From the NCBI RefSeq assembly GCF_026017845.1, contig NZ_CP100416.1, forward strand, positions 5,334,057 through 5,398,056: a stretch of 64,000 nucleotides of DNA, read 5' to 3'. The stretch's first letter is position 1. Each line of letters begins with the position of its first letter. The translations under genes and the position numbers were made by a program. The stretch is from Amycolatopsis mediterranei. Lineage in GTDB: Bacteria > Actinomycetota > Actinomycetes > Mycobacteriales > Pseudonocardiaceae. Shown here piece after piece: positions 1 through 7,288 of the stretch. The notes beneath the pieces were generated by a model. The model was given only the letters and a program-made list of their open reading frames with translations. It was not told the origin of the DNA and searched no databases.

Positions 1-115
1 GAGCGGCAAGGCGGGGTTGCGGAGAGCGGCAAGGCGGGGTTGCGGAGAGCGGCAAGGCGGGGTTGCGGAGAGCGGCACGGCACGGCGGGGGTTGCGGAGA
101 GCGGCAACGGCGGCC
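1..115. repeat. 23-bp tandem repeat array
   Basis: Three exact copies of a 23-bp unit beginning GAGCGGCAAGGCGGGG occupy positions 1-69. A fourth, slightly longer copy (70-98) and a partial fifth follow. The array runs off the left edge, so its full copy number is unknown. It lies upstream of the GH15 gene. I see no promoter or coding signal in it. Confidence 0.85.
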
Positions 116-232
116 GCGAACCTCCCAACAGAATCGATCCAGTCCGATCAGACATTGCCCCGAACCCCAAACACGCCCAATATGTTGCCGCCCACAACAT
201 ATCCACCCCGACAAAGCCGTCAAAGGGGCCCG

Positions 233-2458
233 ATGATCAGCTGGAAAGCACTCCTGGCCTGCACCGGAACAGCAATCCTCCTAGCCGCAGCCCTCCCCGC
301 CACGGCCCTGGCCACCGGCACCGCAACCGACTGCTGCGGAGGCGGAGCCTCCTGGGCAACCGGCAACAAGTCCGCCCTCGGCACCGCCACCACCACGACC
401 AGCCCAGTCTGGTTCACCGTCGCCGACGGCATCACATCCGAGGTCTTCTACCCCCGAGCCGACATCCCCAACTCCCAGGACCGCCAGTTCATCGTCACCG
501 ACGGCTCGACGTTCGTCGACCTGGAGCGCGACGCCACGAACCACGTGGTGACCGTGCCCGACGAGAAGGCACTCCAGTACACGATCACGAACACGGCCAA
601 GAGCGGCAAATACCGGATCACCACCGACTACGTCACCGACCCGGCCCGCGCCACACTGGTCACGAACACCCGCTTCCAGTCGCTCGACGGCGGCAGCTAC
701 CGGCTCTACCTGCTGGCCAACCCGTCGATGGCGGGCGGCGGCGCGAACGACAACGCCTGGTGGGACTCGACCGGAGCCCTGATGGCGAGCGGAACCGAAA
801 CGCTGTTCGGCGGCACGGCCACGACGGTCGTCTCCGCGCTGCGCGTCTCGACCGGCTTCACCGCACACGACAACGGCTACAGCGGCGCGGCCAGCGACTG
901 CCTGGTCGACTTGCGCGCCGACAAGACCTTGACCAACCAGTTCGACGCCGTCTCCGGCACCGGCAACGTCGTCCAGTGTGGACAGATCCCGGTGGGCACC
1001 GACACGACCTTCACCGTCGCGCAAGGCTACGGCGACACGACGGCAGCGGCGACGTCCGCCGCAAGCGGCTCGCTGAGCAGCGGGTTCACCGCGGTGGCAA
1101 GTTCCTACCGCAGCGGCTGGAACGCGTACGTGAACTCCCTCAAACCCGCTCCGGCCAGCGTTTCCGGAGACACGCAGCGGCGTCGCGCCTACTACGTCGC
1201 GGCCATGGCGCTGAAGACCGCCGAAGACAAACAGCACCCCGGCGCGAGCGTCGCAGGCCTCGCCACCCCCTGGGGCAACTTCACGAACGGTGACCAGCTC
1301 AACGACGGCTACCACCGCGTCTGGGGCCGCGACCTCTACCAGCAGGCCACCGGGCTCCTGGCCGCGGGCGACAGCGCGCAGGCCAAGCGGATGGCCCAGT
1401 TCCTCTGGAACGCGCAGTGGATCGGCAGCCCCACGGCCGGCGACGGCATGACGTACCCGGCGGGGTCCTTCCCGCGCTACAGCCCGGTGTCCGGCGTCGC
1501 CGGGGCGAGCGCCCAGCAGCTCGGCTGCTGCGAACAGCTCGACCAGGACGCCGACGCGATCCTGCTGGCCTGGCTGACCGGCCTCACCGACGCCTCGACC
1601 TACGCCAAGGTCAAGACGACGGCGAACCACATCGTCGCCACCGGCCCGGACACCACCGAGCGGTGGGAGGAGCAGTACGGCAAGTCGCCGTCTTCGGTGG
1701 CCGCGGAGATCGCCGGGCTGATCGCGGCGGGGGCCATCGCGCGGGCGAACGGCGACACGGCGAGCGCGTCGTCGTGGGAGTCCACGGCGGACTCGTGGCG
1801 GAACTCCCTGGCCGGCTGGACCGTCACGACGTCCGGCTACTGGGGCGGCCACACCTACTACGAGCGCCTCGACCGCGCCGGCAACCCGAACGACACCGCG
1901 ACGATCTGCTTCGACGAAGGCTGCTTCTACGAACACGACGTGACCGACTTCGGCTTCCTCGACCTGGTGCGGCTCGGCATCCGCCCGGCCGGGGACGCGA
2001 CGATCGCCAACTCGGTGGCGCCGACGGCCGCGGCGTCGGACGGCAACTCGGCGCTGCAGGTGACGCTGCCGAACGGCGACGTCTACTTCCACCGGTACCC
2101 GCACGACAACTACGGCGAGAGCACCGCGAACTGCAGCGGCTGGCCGGCCGGCGGTGCCCAGCGGTTCGGCCGGCTGTGGCCGGTGCTGTCGGGGGAGCGC
2201 GGGCAGTACGAGCTCGCCAACGGCCGCTCCGCCGCGGTCTACCTCAAGTCCATGGCGGACTCGGCCAACGAAGGCTACTTCGTGCCCGAGCAGGTCTGGG
2301 ACCGCGCGGACGTCGGCTGCTTCGGCCTCGGCCGGCCGACCGGCAGCGCGGGCCCGCTGATGTGGGCCGAGGGCCAGTACCTGCGGCTGGCGCAGAGCAT
2401 GGACGCGGGCCACAACCTCGACACGCCCTCGATCGTCAAGGCCCGCTACGGCACCTGA
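233..2458 (+). CDS. Secreted glucodextranase/glucoamylase-like glycoside hydrolase, family GH15
   Basis: Predicted exported enzyme that removes glucose from the non-reducing end of alpha-glucans. The ATG at 233 is chosen because AAAGGGG lies just upstream and a Sec signal peptide follows directly: a hydrophobic run of about 20 residues ending in ATALA. Residues about 30-270 resemble the beta-sandwich found at the N-terminus of bacterial GH15 enzymes. The rest is the (alpha/alpha)6 barrel, with WGRDLYQQATG, an acid-candidate Glu about 434 in CEQLDQDAD, and a base-candidate Glu about 713 in MWAEGQYLRL. At 741 residues it lacks the long C-terminal extension of some glucodextranases. An open frame extends upstream through the tandem repeat but has no independent support. 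Confidence 0.88.
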   Translation: MISWKALLACTGTAILLAAALPATALATGTATDCCGGGASWATGNKSALGTATTTTSPVWFTVADGITSEVFYPRADIPNSQDRQFIVTDGSTFVDLERDATNHVVTVPDEKALQYTITNTAKSGKYRITTDYVTDPARATLVTNTRFQSLDGGSYRLYLLANPSMAGGGANDNAWWDSTGALMASGTETLFGGTATTVVSALRVSTGFTAHDNGYSGAASDCLVDLRADKTLTNQFDAVSGTGNVVQCGQIPVGTDTTFTVAQGYGDTTAAATSAASGSLSSGFTAVASSYRSGWNAYVNSLKPAPASVSGDTQRRRAYYVAAMALKTAEDKQHPGASVAGLATPWGNFTNGDQLNDGYHRVWGRDLYQQATGLLAAGDSAQAKRMAQFLWNAQWIGSPTAGDGMTYPAGSFPRYSPVSGVAGASAQQLGCCEQLDQDADAILLAWLTGLTDASTYAKVKTTANHIVATGPDTTERWEEQYGKSPSSVAAEIAGLIAAGAIARANGDTASASSWESTADSWRNSLAGWTVTTSGYWGGHTYYERLDRAGNPNDTATICFDEGCFYEHDVTDFGFLDLVRLGIRPAGDATIANSVAPTAAASDGNSALQVTLPNGDVYFHRYPHDNYGESTANCSGWPAGGAQRFGRLWPVLSGERGQYELANGRSAAVYLKSMADSANEGYFVPEQVWDRADVGCFGLGRPTGSAGPLMWAEGQYLRLAQSMDAGHNLDTPSIVKARYGT

Positions 2459-2471
2459 CACGCCCTCTCGG

Positions 2472-2513
2472 CGTGTCGTCCCTCCAATCACGCGTGTCGT
2501 CCGTTCAAGCACG
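2472..2513. repeat. Two 21-bp direct repeats between convergent genes
   Basis: CGTGTCGTCCCTCCAATCAC at 2472 is repeated from 2493 as CGTGTCGTCCGTTCAAGCAC, with 18 of 21 positions identical, and a third partial copy begins at 2514. The pair fills the short gap between the convergent GH15 and NAD-kinase-like genes. Confidence 0.7.
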
Positions 2514-2520
2514 CGTTCCG

Positions 2521-3390
2521 TCACCGCACCAGGCGGACGGTCTTCGCCGCCGGGGCGAAGGTCGCCGTCTGGCCGCGGGTGAGGGCGACCGTGTCGGCCT
2601 CGAGCCCGTCGCCGAACGCGACCAGGCGGTCGGATTCGACCTCGACCGTCAGCGGCGCCTGCGTCAGGTCGCCCTCGGTGCAGGTGGTCCCGGTCGACGG
2701 CGACGGCCACGCCTCCCGCACGAACCAGACCAGCCGGGCCTCGCCGGGGGACGGCAGGGGCAGCCCGCTGCGGCGTTCCCGCCACACCGAGCCGCACCAG
2801 CCGGTGGCCCCGGTGCCCGTCCCGACCAGGATTCCCGACGACGCCTGGCGTTCCGCCCGCCCGCCACCGACCCCCAGCCGGTAGCGGGCCGTCTGGTGCC
2901 CGGCGTGCCCGAGGTAGATCTCGTTGAGGGCGAGCAGCCGCTGGCCGTCGTCCGCGGTGAGCTCGGCCATCGTCCGGTGCTCGACGTCGTTCGCGGACCG
3001 CACCAGGTCCGCGAACGCCTCGACCGGGTGCTTGACCAGGACACCCGGCTCGCCGGGCGCCACGCCGATCACCGGCTGGCCGTCGAGGTACTTGGCCACG
3101 TTGGCGACCAGGCCGTCCTGCCCGACCACCACGACGACGTCCTCCGGGGTGAACAGGAACCGGTCGAGGTCCGCGCGTTCGACCTCGCCGCGGCGCCAGT
3201 CCAGCGGGATGGCGGCACTGGCCGCGGTGAGGGCGGCGCGCACGGCCGCGTCCGCTGCGGTGACCTCGGCGAGGTCGCGGCCGCGGGTGCGCAGGAAGAA
3301 CTCGGCCTGGCCGCGGGTGCCGTGGCGGGCGACGAGCTCGGCCAGCTCGGTGCGGCGGTGGACGAGCACGACCCGCGGGGCGAGGCTCAC
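2521..3390 (-). CDS. NAD(+) kinase-like protein
   Basis: Member of the ATP-NAD kinase/diacylglycerol-kinase fold superfamily. Visible landmarks are VVVVVGQDGLVANVAKYL (usually GGDG in NAD kinases), QPVIGVAPGEPGVL, a substrate-loop-like LNEIYLGH and SSGILVGTGTGATGW near residue 190. The length (289 residues) fits the family. The GQDG variant and the absence of the exact NAD kinase LNE context leave open whether it phosphorylates NAD or a related compound. Its start overlaps the stop of the SPFH gene by four bases (ATGA), so the two are almost certainly co-translated. The divergent Nudix regulator strengthens a link to NAD-related metabolism, which is inference. Confidence 0.75.
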   Translation of the reverse strand: MSLAPRVVLVHRRTELAELVARHGTRGQAEFFLRTRGRDLAEVTAADAAVRAALTAASAAIPLDWRRGEVERADLDRFLFTPEDVVVVVGQDGLVANVAKYLDGQPVIGVAPGEPGVLVKHPVEAFADLVRSANDVEHRTMAELTADDGQRLLALNEIYLGHAGHQTARYRLGVGGGRAERQASSGILVGTGTGATGWCGSVWRERRSGLPLPSPGEARLVWFVREAWPSPSTGTTCTEGDLTQAPLTVEVESDRLVAFGDGLEADTVALTRGQTATFAPAAKTVRLVR

Positions 3391-4388
3391 GAGCGCACAC
3401 CCAGCTTCGTCAGCAGCGGCGTGAGCAGGTCCGGGGTGAGCACGAGGCTGTCGATCTGCGGCAGGTTCCCCGCGAGCTCCTTCAGCGCCAGCCCGGTCAG
3501 CACGCCCTCGGGCAGGTCGCGGTACGCCGCCAGCCGGGCTGCTTCACCGGCCGCTTCCGCCTCGCCGAGCGCTCGCTTCCCTTCGGCCTGCACCTGCGTG
3601 AGCCGCTGCTCGCGCGAAGCCCGCGCCTCCGTCTCGATCCGGTTCGCCGCCGCGGCTTCTTCGGCCTGGCGCCGGGCGTTCGCGCCGCGCTGGGCGAGCA
3701 GCTGCTCCTCCCGGCGGGCCAGCTCGATCTGGCTCTGCAGCTCGTTTTCGCTGATCGCGCGTTCACGTTCGACGGCGAGCGCGCGCCGCTGGAAGGTCGC
3801 GCGGTCGGCCTCCTGCTGCACCTTCTCCCGCGCGGTCGTCTGGAGCGCCTTCTCGACCTCCGGCTCGGCCCGGATCGCGACGACCCGGACGTCGATCACC
3901 GCCGAACCGGTCTGCGCGAGCCGCGTGTCCTCTTCGGCCAGGCCCGCGCGGATCCGGTCGCGGACCGCGCGGACGCCGTCGACGAGGGCTTGTTCGAGCG
4001 GGGTGCGGGTCAGCACCTCGACCGCGTACTGCTGGACGTTTTCCGTCAGCAGCCCGCTGATCTGGGCCAGGGGGTCGCTTCGCCAGCGGCCGGTGTCCGG
4101 GTCGATGGAGAAGTCGATGCGCTGCGCGGCCAGCGCCGGGTCCTCGATCCGGAAGGTGAGGGCGAGCTGGACGGTGACGTCCTGGTAGTCGGCCGTGCGG
4201 GCGTGGAACAGCAGCGGCAGTTCGCGGTCGTCGACCGGGACTTCCGAGACGACGGCCGTCAGCGGCCGGTACCAGAACGACAGCCCGAGGCCGTCGTGCG
4301 CGAGCTTGCCGCGGCGGTAGTGGCGGATGTGCACGGTGGGCGCACCGCGCAGGTGCCGGAACCCGAACCTGCGGTTGATGTCGGCCAT
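3387..4388 (-). CDS. SPFH/band 7 (prohibitin-like) domain protein
   Basis: Likely scaffolding protein that oligomerises at the membrane. Residues about 25-200 match the band 7 fold (for example WYRPLTAVVSEVPVDDRELP and VQLALTFRIEDPALAAQRI). Residues about 190-300 form a long Ala/Glu/Arg-rich coiled coil typical of flotillin-type proteins. I see no clear N-terminal membrane span, so attachment may be peripheral. The ATG follows a strong GAGGAGGG site. It is the first gene of an operon with the NAD-kinase-like gene and starts next to two palindromes that probably bind the divergent Nudix regulator. Confidence 0.82.
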   Translation of the reverse strand: MADINRRFGFRHLRGAPTVHIRHYRRGKLAHDGLGLSFWYRPLTAVVSEVPVDDRELPLLFHARTADYQDVTVQLALTFRIEDPALAAQRIDFSIDPDTGRWRSDPLAQISGLLTENVQQYAVEVLTRTPLEQALVDGVRAVRDRIRAGLAEEDTRLAQTGSAVIDVRVVAIRAEPEVEKALQTTAREKVQQEADRATFQRRALAVERERAISENELQSQIELARREEQLLAQRGANARRQAEEAAAANRIETEARASREQRLTQVQAEGKRALGEAEAAGEAARLAAYRDLPEGVLTGLALKELAGNLPQIDSLVLTPDLLTPLLTKLGVRS

Positions 4389-4401
4389 GGAGCCCTCCTC
4401 T

Positions 4402-4420
4402 TATCGTCGTGGTGACGATA
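4402..4420. promoter_or_regulatory. Inverted repeat, candidate NrtR-type operator (SPFH side)
   Basis: TATCGTC at 4402-4408 pairs with GACGATA at 4414-4420 (7-5-7). It lies 14 bases upstream of the SPFH start. It shares the ATCGTC/GACGAT core with the second palindrome at 4434, as expected for two sites of one dimeric regulator. Confidence 0.65.
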
Positions 4421-4433
4421 TGGGGTCGGCTCG

Positions 4434-4459
4434 CTAATCGTCAAGCTGACGATTAGGGT
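4434..4459 (+). promoter_or_regulatory. Perfect 10-3-10 palindrome overlapping a -10 element
   Basis: CTAATCGTCA (4434-4443) is the exact reverse complement of TGACGATTAG (4447-4456). A TAGGGT -10-like hexamer (4454-4459) overlaps its right arm and sits 7 bases before the ATG at 4467. Binding here would block the regulator's own promoter, so autoregulation is the simplest reading. Confidence 0.7.
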
Positions 4460-4466
4460 GGGTGGC

Positions 4467-5144
4467 ATGGGTCACCCACCGTTCGCCGTCACCGTGGACC
4501 TCGTCGTGCTCACCTTGACCGGGGACGAGCTGTGCGCGCTGCTGGTGCGCCGGGGAGTGGAGCCGTACCTCGGCGAGTGGGCGCTGCCGGGCGGGTTCGT
4601 CCGGGCGGACGAGGACCTGGCGGACGCGGCGCGGCGCGAGCTGGCGGAGGAGACGGGGCTGGCGCCGGGGACCGTCCACATCGAACAGCTGGCGGGCTAC
4701 GGCGCCCCGGATCGCGACCCGCGGATGCGGGTGGTGACGGTGGCGTACCTGGCGCTGGCGCCGGACCTGCCGGTCCCGCGCGCGGGCACGGACGCGGCGG
4801 AGGCCCGCTGGGCACCGGTGCGCACACTGCGGGCCGAGCGCCTGGCGTTCGACCACGACCGCATCCTGGCCGACGGCGTCGAGCGCGCCCGCGCGAAACT
4901 GGAGTATTCCCCGCTGGCGACGGCGTTCTGCGCGCCGGAGTTCACGGTCGCGGAGCTGCGCCGGGTGTACGAACTGGTCTGGGACACCCGGCTCGACCCC
5001 CGCAACTTCCACCGCAAGGTGACGGGCACGGACGGCCTGCTGGAGCCGACGGGCCGGACGACCACCCGCGACGGCGGCCGCCCGGCCCGGCTCTACCGGC
5101 GGGGTGCGGCGGAAGTGCTGTACCCGCCGATGTTGCGGAGCTGA
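4467..5144 (+). CDS. nrtR: Nudix-domain transcriptional regulator, NrtR-like
   Basis: The N-terminal two thirds is a Nudix fold with a complete Nudix box: GFVRADE followed by RELAEETGL near residues 48-70. The C-terminal part, from about residue 150 (SPLATAFCAPEFTVAELRRVYE), is the winged-helix domain of NrtR-type regulators, which repress NAD-related genes and respond to ADP-ribose-like ligands. The intact Nudix box means hydrolase activity is possible, unlike many NrtR proteins with decayed boxes. The ATG at 4467 is preferred over the GTG at 4458 because the latter lies inside the TAGGGT -10 element; the message is probably leaderless. It diverges from the SPFH/NAD-kinase-like operon. Confidence 0.8.
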   Translation: MGHPPFAVTVDLVVLTLTGDELCALLVRRGVEPYLGEWALPGGFVRADEDLADAARRELAEETGLAPGTVHIEQLAGYGAPDRDPRMRVVTVAYLALAPDLPVPRAGTDAAEARWAPVRTLRAERLAFDHDRILADGVERARAKLEYSPLATAFCAPEFTVAELRRVYELVWDTRLDPRNFHRKVTGTDGLLEPTGRTTTRDGGRPARLYRRGAAEVLYPPMLRS

Positions 5145-5178
5145 CGTCGCGGCCCGCCGTACCGCACCGATCCGACGC

Positions 5179-6324
5179 TCATGCCGCCCGGGCGGGAACC
5201 AGCCGGCGGACCGCCGAGACGATCGGCAGCAGGCGGGTGCCGAAGTTGCGGGCCACCAGGCCGCCGCGGGTCGCCGGGATCACCATCGCTGCCGCCGTCG
5301 ACACCGCCCGCTGCTTCGGCTCCACCAGCTTCCGGTGCGCCGTCTCGTACCGCCGGAACGCCGCCGCCGGGTCTTCCGGGGTCCGGCCGAGTTCTTCCGC
5401 CAGCGTGTGTGCGCCCGCCATGGCCAGCGTCGAGCCGTCGCCGAACAGGGACACGCACGAGGCCGCGTCACCCGCCAGTGCGATCCGGCCCGTGCTCCAG
5501 CGGTCCATCCGGACGCGGCTCACCGAGTCGAAGTACAGGTCGTCCGCCGTGCGCACCTGCTCCAGCAGCTCCGGGACCCGCCAGCCCGCGCCCTCGTAGG
5601 CCTGCGCGAGCATGCGCCGGTGCAGCGCCGTGTCCCGGTGGTCGAACCCGGGCACGGCGTCGCCGCGGAACATGAACGCCGCGATGCCGTGGCCGCGGGA
5701 CGGGTGGATCGCCACCGCCCGGCCGGGCGAGTTGTACATCTCGATCGCGGTCGCGGCGGACGGCGGCCCGGCCAGTGGCAGCGTTGCGATGTAGACACCC
5801 ACGTGCTCCACGAACGCCTGCTCCGGGCCGAACGCCAGCCGGCGGACCGCCGAGTGCAGGCCGTCGGCGCCGATCACCAGGTCGAAGCGCCGCGGGGTGC
5901 CGCGTTCGAACGTGACGTCGACGCCGCCCGCGTCTTCGTGCAGTTCGGTGATCGAATCGTGGAAGACGAACTCGGCGTGTTCGCGCGCCGCGTCGTGGAG
6001 GATCGCGGCGAGGTCGGTGCGGGGGAGTTCGATGTCGCCGTCCGTGCCGAGCAGCCGCATCGGGATCCGGCCGGTTCGCCGCCCCGCGTCGTCGACGAAG
6101 TTCAGCGCTGTCGCGCTCGTGCTCGCTTCGCGCAGCTTCGCGGTGATGCCCATCCGGTCAGCGACGCGCGAGGCCGGCCCGCGGACGTCCACCGGGCTCC
6201 CGCTCGAGCGCAGGCCGGCGGCGCGTTCCACCACGGTGGGGCGGTAGCCGGCGCGGGCCAGCCAGTACGCCAGGGTCGGCCCGGCGACGCCGGCCCCGGA
6301 AATCAGCACGGTCGGTTCGGTCAT
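5179..6324 (-). CDS. FAD-dependent monooxygenase (PHBH-type oxidoreductase)
   Basis: 381-residue flavoprotein of the p-hydroxybenzoate hydroxylase/TetX-like class. The N-terminus VLISGAGVAGPTLAYWLARA is the Rossmann GxGxxG motif for FAD. A DG motif follows in LVIGADGLHSAVR (about residue 155), and the second FAD motif GRIALAGDAASCVSLFGDG lies near residue 290. It probably hydroxylates an aromatic or polyketide-like small molecule; the substrate cannot be read from sequence. The start is the ATG directly before the Rossmann strand. Between it and the divergent TetR gene lie two CTGACC/GGTCAG sites, so it is the likely regulatory target. Confidence 0.85.
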   Translation of the reverse strand: MTEPTVLISGAGVAGPTLAYWLARAGYRPTVVERAAGLRSSGSPVDVRGPASRVADRMGITAKLREASTSATALNFVDDAGRRTGRIPMRLLGTDGDIELPRTDLAAILHDAAREHAEFVFHDSITELHEDAGGVDVTFERGTPRRFDLVIGADGLHSAVRRLAFGPEQAFVEHVGVYIATLPLAGPPSAATAIEMYNSPGRAVAIHPSRGHGIAAFMFRGDAVPGFDHRDTALHRRMLAQAYEGAGWRVPELLEQVRTADDLYFDSVSRVRMDRWSTGRIALAGDAASCVSLFGDGSTLAMAGAHTLAEELGRTPEDPAAAFRRYETAHRKLVEPKQRAVSTAAAMVIPATRGGLVARNFGTRLLPIVSAVRRLVPARAA

Positions 6325-6344
6325 GGTGTGCCCCCATCTCGGTC

Positions 6345-6391
6345 CTGACCATCGGTCAGTCACGACCGTACTCTCCTGTCCATCGGTCAGG
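6345..6391. promoter_or_regulatory. Paired TetR operators
   Basis: CTGACCATCGGTCAG (6345-6359) is a perfect 6-3-6 palindrome. CCTGTCCATCGGTCAGG (6375-6391) is a second copy with one mismatched pair. Centres are 31 bp apart, about three helical turns. The right site covers the expected -35 region of the tetR promoter, and the left one lies 21 bases before the monooxygenase start. Confidence 0.75.
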
Positions 6392-6399
6392 CAAGGGAC

Positions 6400-6405
6400 T
6401 AGGCT
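6400..6405 (+). promoter_or_regulatory. -10 element of a leaderless tetR transcript
   Basis: TAGGCT ends 6 bases before the ATG at 6412, so transcription should begin at or next to the start codon. Confidence 0.55.
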
Positions 6406-6411
6406 GGGCCG

Positions 6412-7254
6412 ATGACGGACGACACCCGGGCGAAGATCCTGCGCGCGGCGCTGGAGGAGTTTTCGGCGCGCGGTTTCCACGAGACGTCGGTGCGGGAGCT
6501 GGCCGAGCGGGTCGGCGTGACGAAGACCGCGGTGCTCTACCACTTTCCGGGCAAGGCGGACATCGTCACGGCGCTGGCCGAGCCGATGCTGGCCGACTTC
6601 GAGGCCGCGCTGGCGCAGGCGGCGGAGGCGTCCGACACCCGCCGGGCGGCCGTCGAGGGGCTGCTGGAGGTCTGGCTGACCCATCGGTACCTGCTGCGGA
6701 TGAACCTGCGCGACCTCGGCCTGACCGCCTCGGAGGTGGTGTTCGAGCGCTTCCGCGACGGCATGCTCCGGGCGAACGGCCTGGTCGCGGGGCCGGACGC
6801 GGACTTCGCGGACCGGGTCCGCGCGGCACAGGCGATCGCCATGTTGAGCGACCCGGTGGTCCTCTTCGCGGAGGCTTCGCAGGCCGAACTGCGTGCGGCC
6901 ATCCTGGACGGCGTGGACCGGCTGTTCACGGCGGCGGGAGGGGAGGGGAGTGGTCGCGGCGAGCCGGGAGCGAGCACGATCCGGACCGCCTCGGCAGTGG
7001 ACGACAGCGAACCGCCGGAGGGGCGCGAGTCCGGTGTGGCCGCAGAGCGAAACTCCCACCTCGGCGCGCCGGCCGCGGCCGGAATCACCCCAGCCGCACG
7101 CAAGAGCCGCCGCGGCCGGCCGCCCGCCATGAAACCCGAAGTGATCGAGGCCGCCCGGCGCCTCTACGACGCCGGGCGCGCTCCCGCCGACATCGCGACC
7201 GCGCTCGGGGTCTCCCGGGCGACGATCTACCGCCACCTGCCGGTCGCCGATTAA
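6412..7254 (+). CDS. TetR-family regulator with an additional C-terminal HTH domain
   Basis: Residues 1-60 are a standard TetR DNA-binding domain (VRELAERVGVTKTAVLYHFPGK). Residues about 65-180 are the ligand-binding helices. A Gly/Ser-rich linker (about 180-230) leads to RRGRPPAMKPEVIEAARRLY and ALGVSRATIYRHLP, which is the helix-turn-helix seen at the C-terminus of serine recombinases. The total of 280 residues is about 80 longer than a typical TetR protein. It probably represses itself and the divergent monooxygenase through the two palindromes between them. Whether the second HTH binds DNA is untested. Confidence 0.85.
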   Translation: MTDDTRAKILRAALEEFSARGFHETSVRELAERVGVTKTAVLYHFPGKADIVTALAEPMLADFEAALAQAAEASDTRRAAVEGLLEVWLTHRYLLRMNLRDLGLTASEVVFERFRDGMLRANGLVAGPDADFADRVRAAQAIAMLSDPVVLFAEASQAELRAAILDGVDRLFTAAGGEGSGRGEPGASTIRTASAVDDSEPPEGRESGVAAERNSHLGAPAAAGITPAARKSRRGRPPAMKPEVIEAARRLYDAGRAPADIATALGVSRATIYRHLPVAD

Positions 7255-7288
7255 TGAGACGACTTATGAGAATTTTTGAGACGGGCCG

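Noticed and set aside
1..115. Possible CRISPR array
   Set aside because: Units are contiguous with no spacers, and no cas gene is present.
281..3400. 1039-residue minus-strand frame across the GH15 and NAD-kinase-like genes
   Set aside because: It runs antisense to one gene and out of frame with the other, with no family motif.
4458..4466. GTG start for the NrtR-like gene
   Set aside because: It lies inside the TAGGGT promoter element; the ATG at 4467 fits better.
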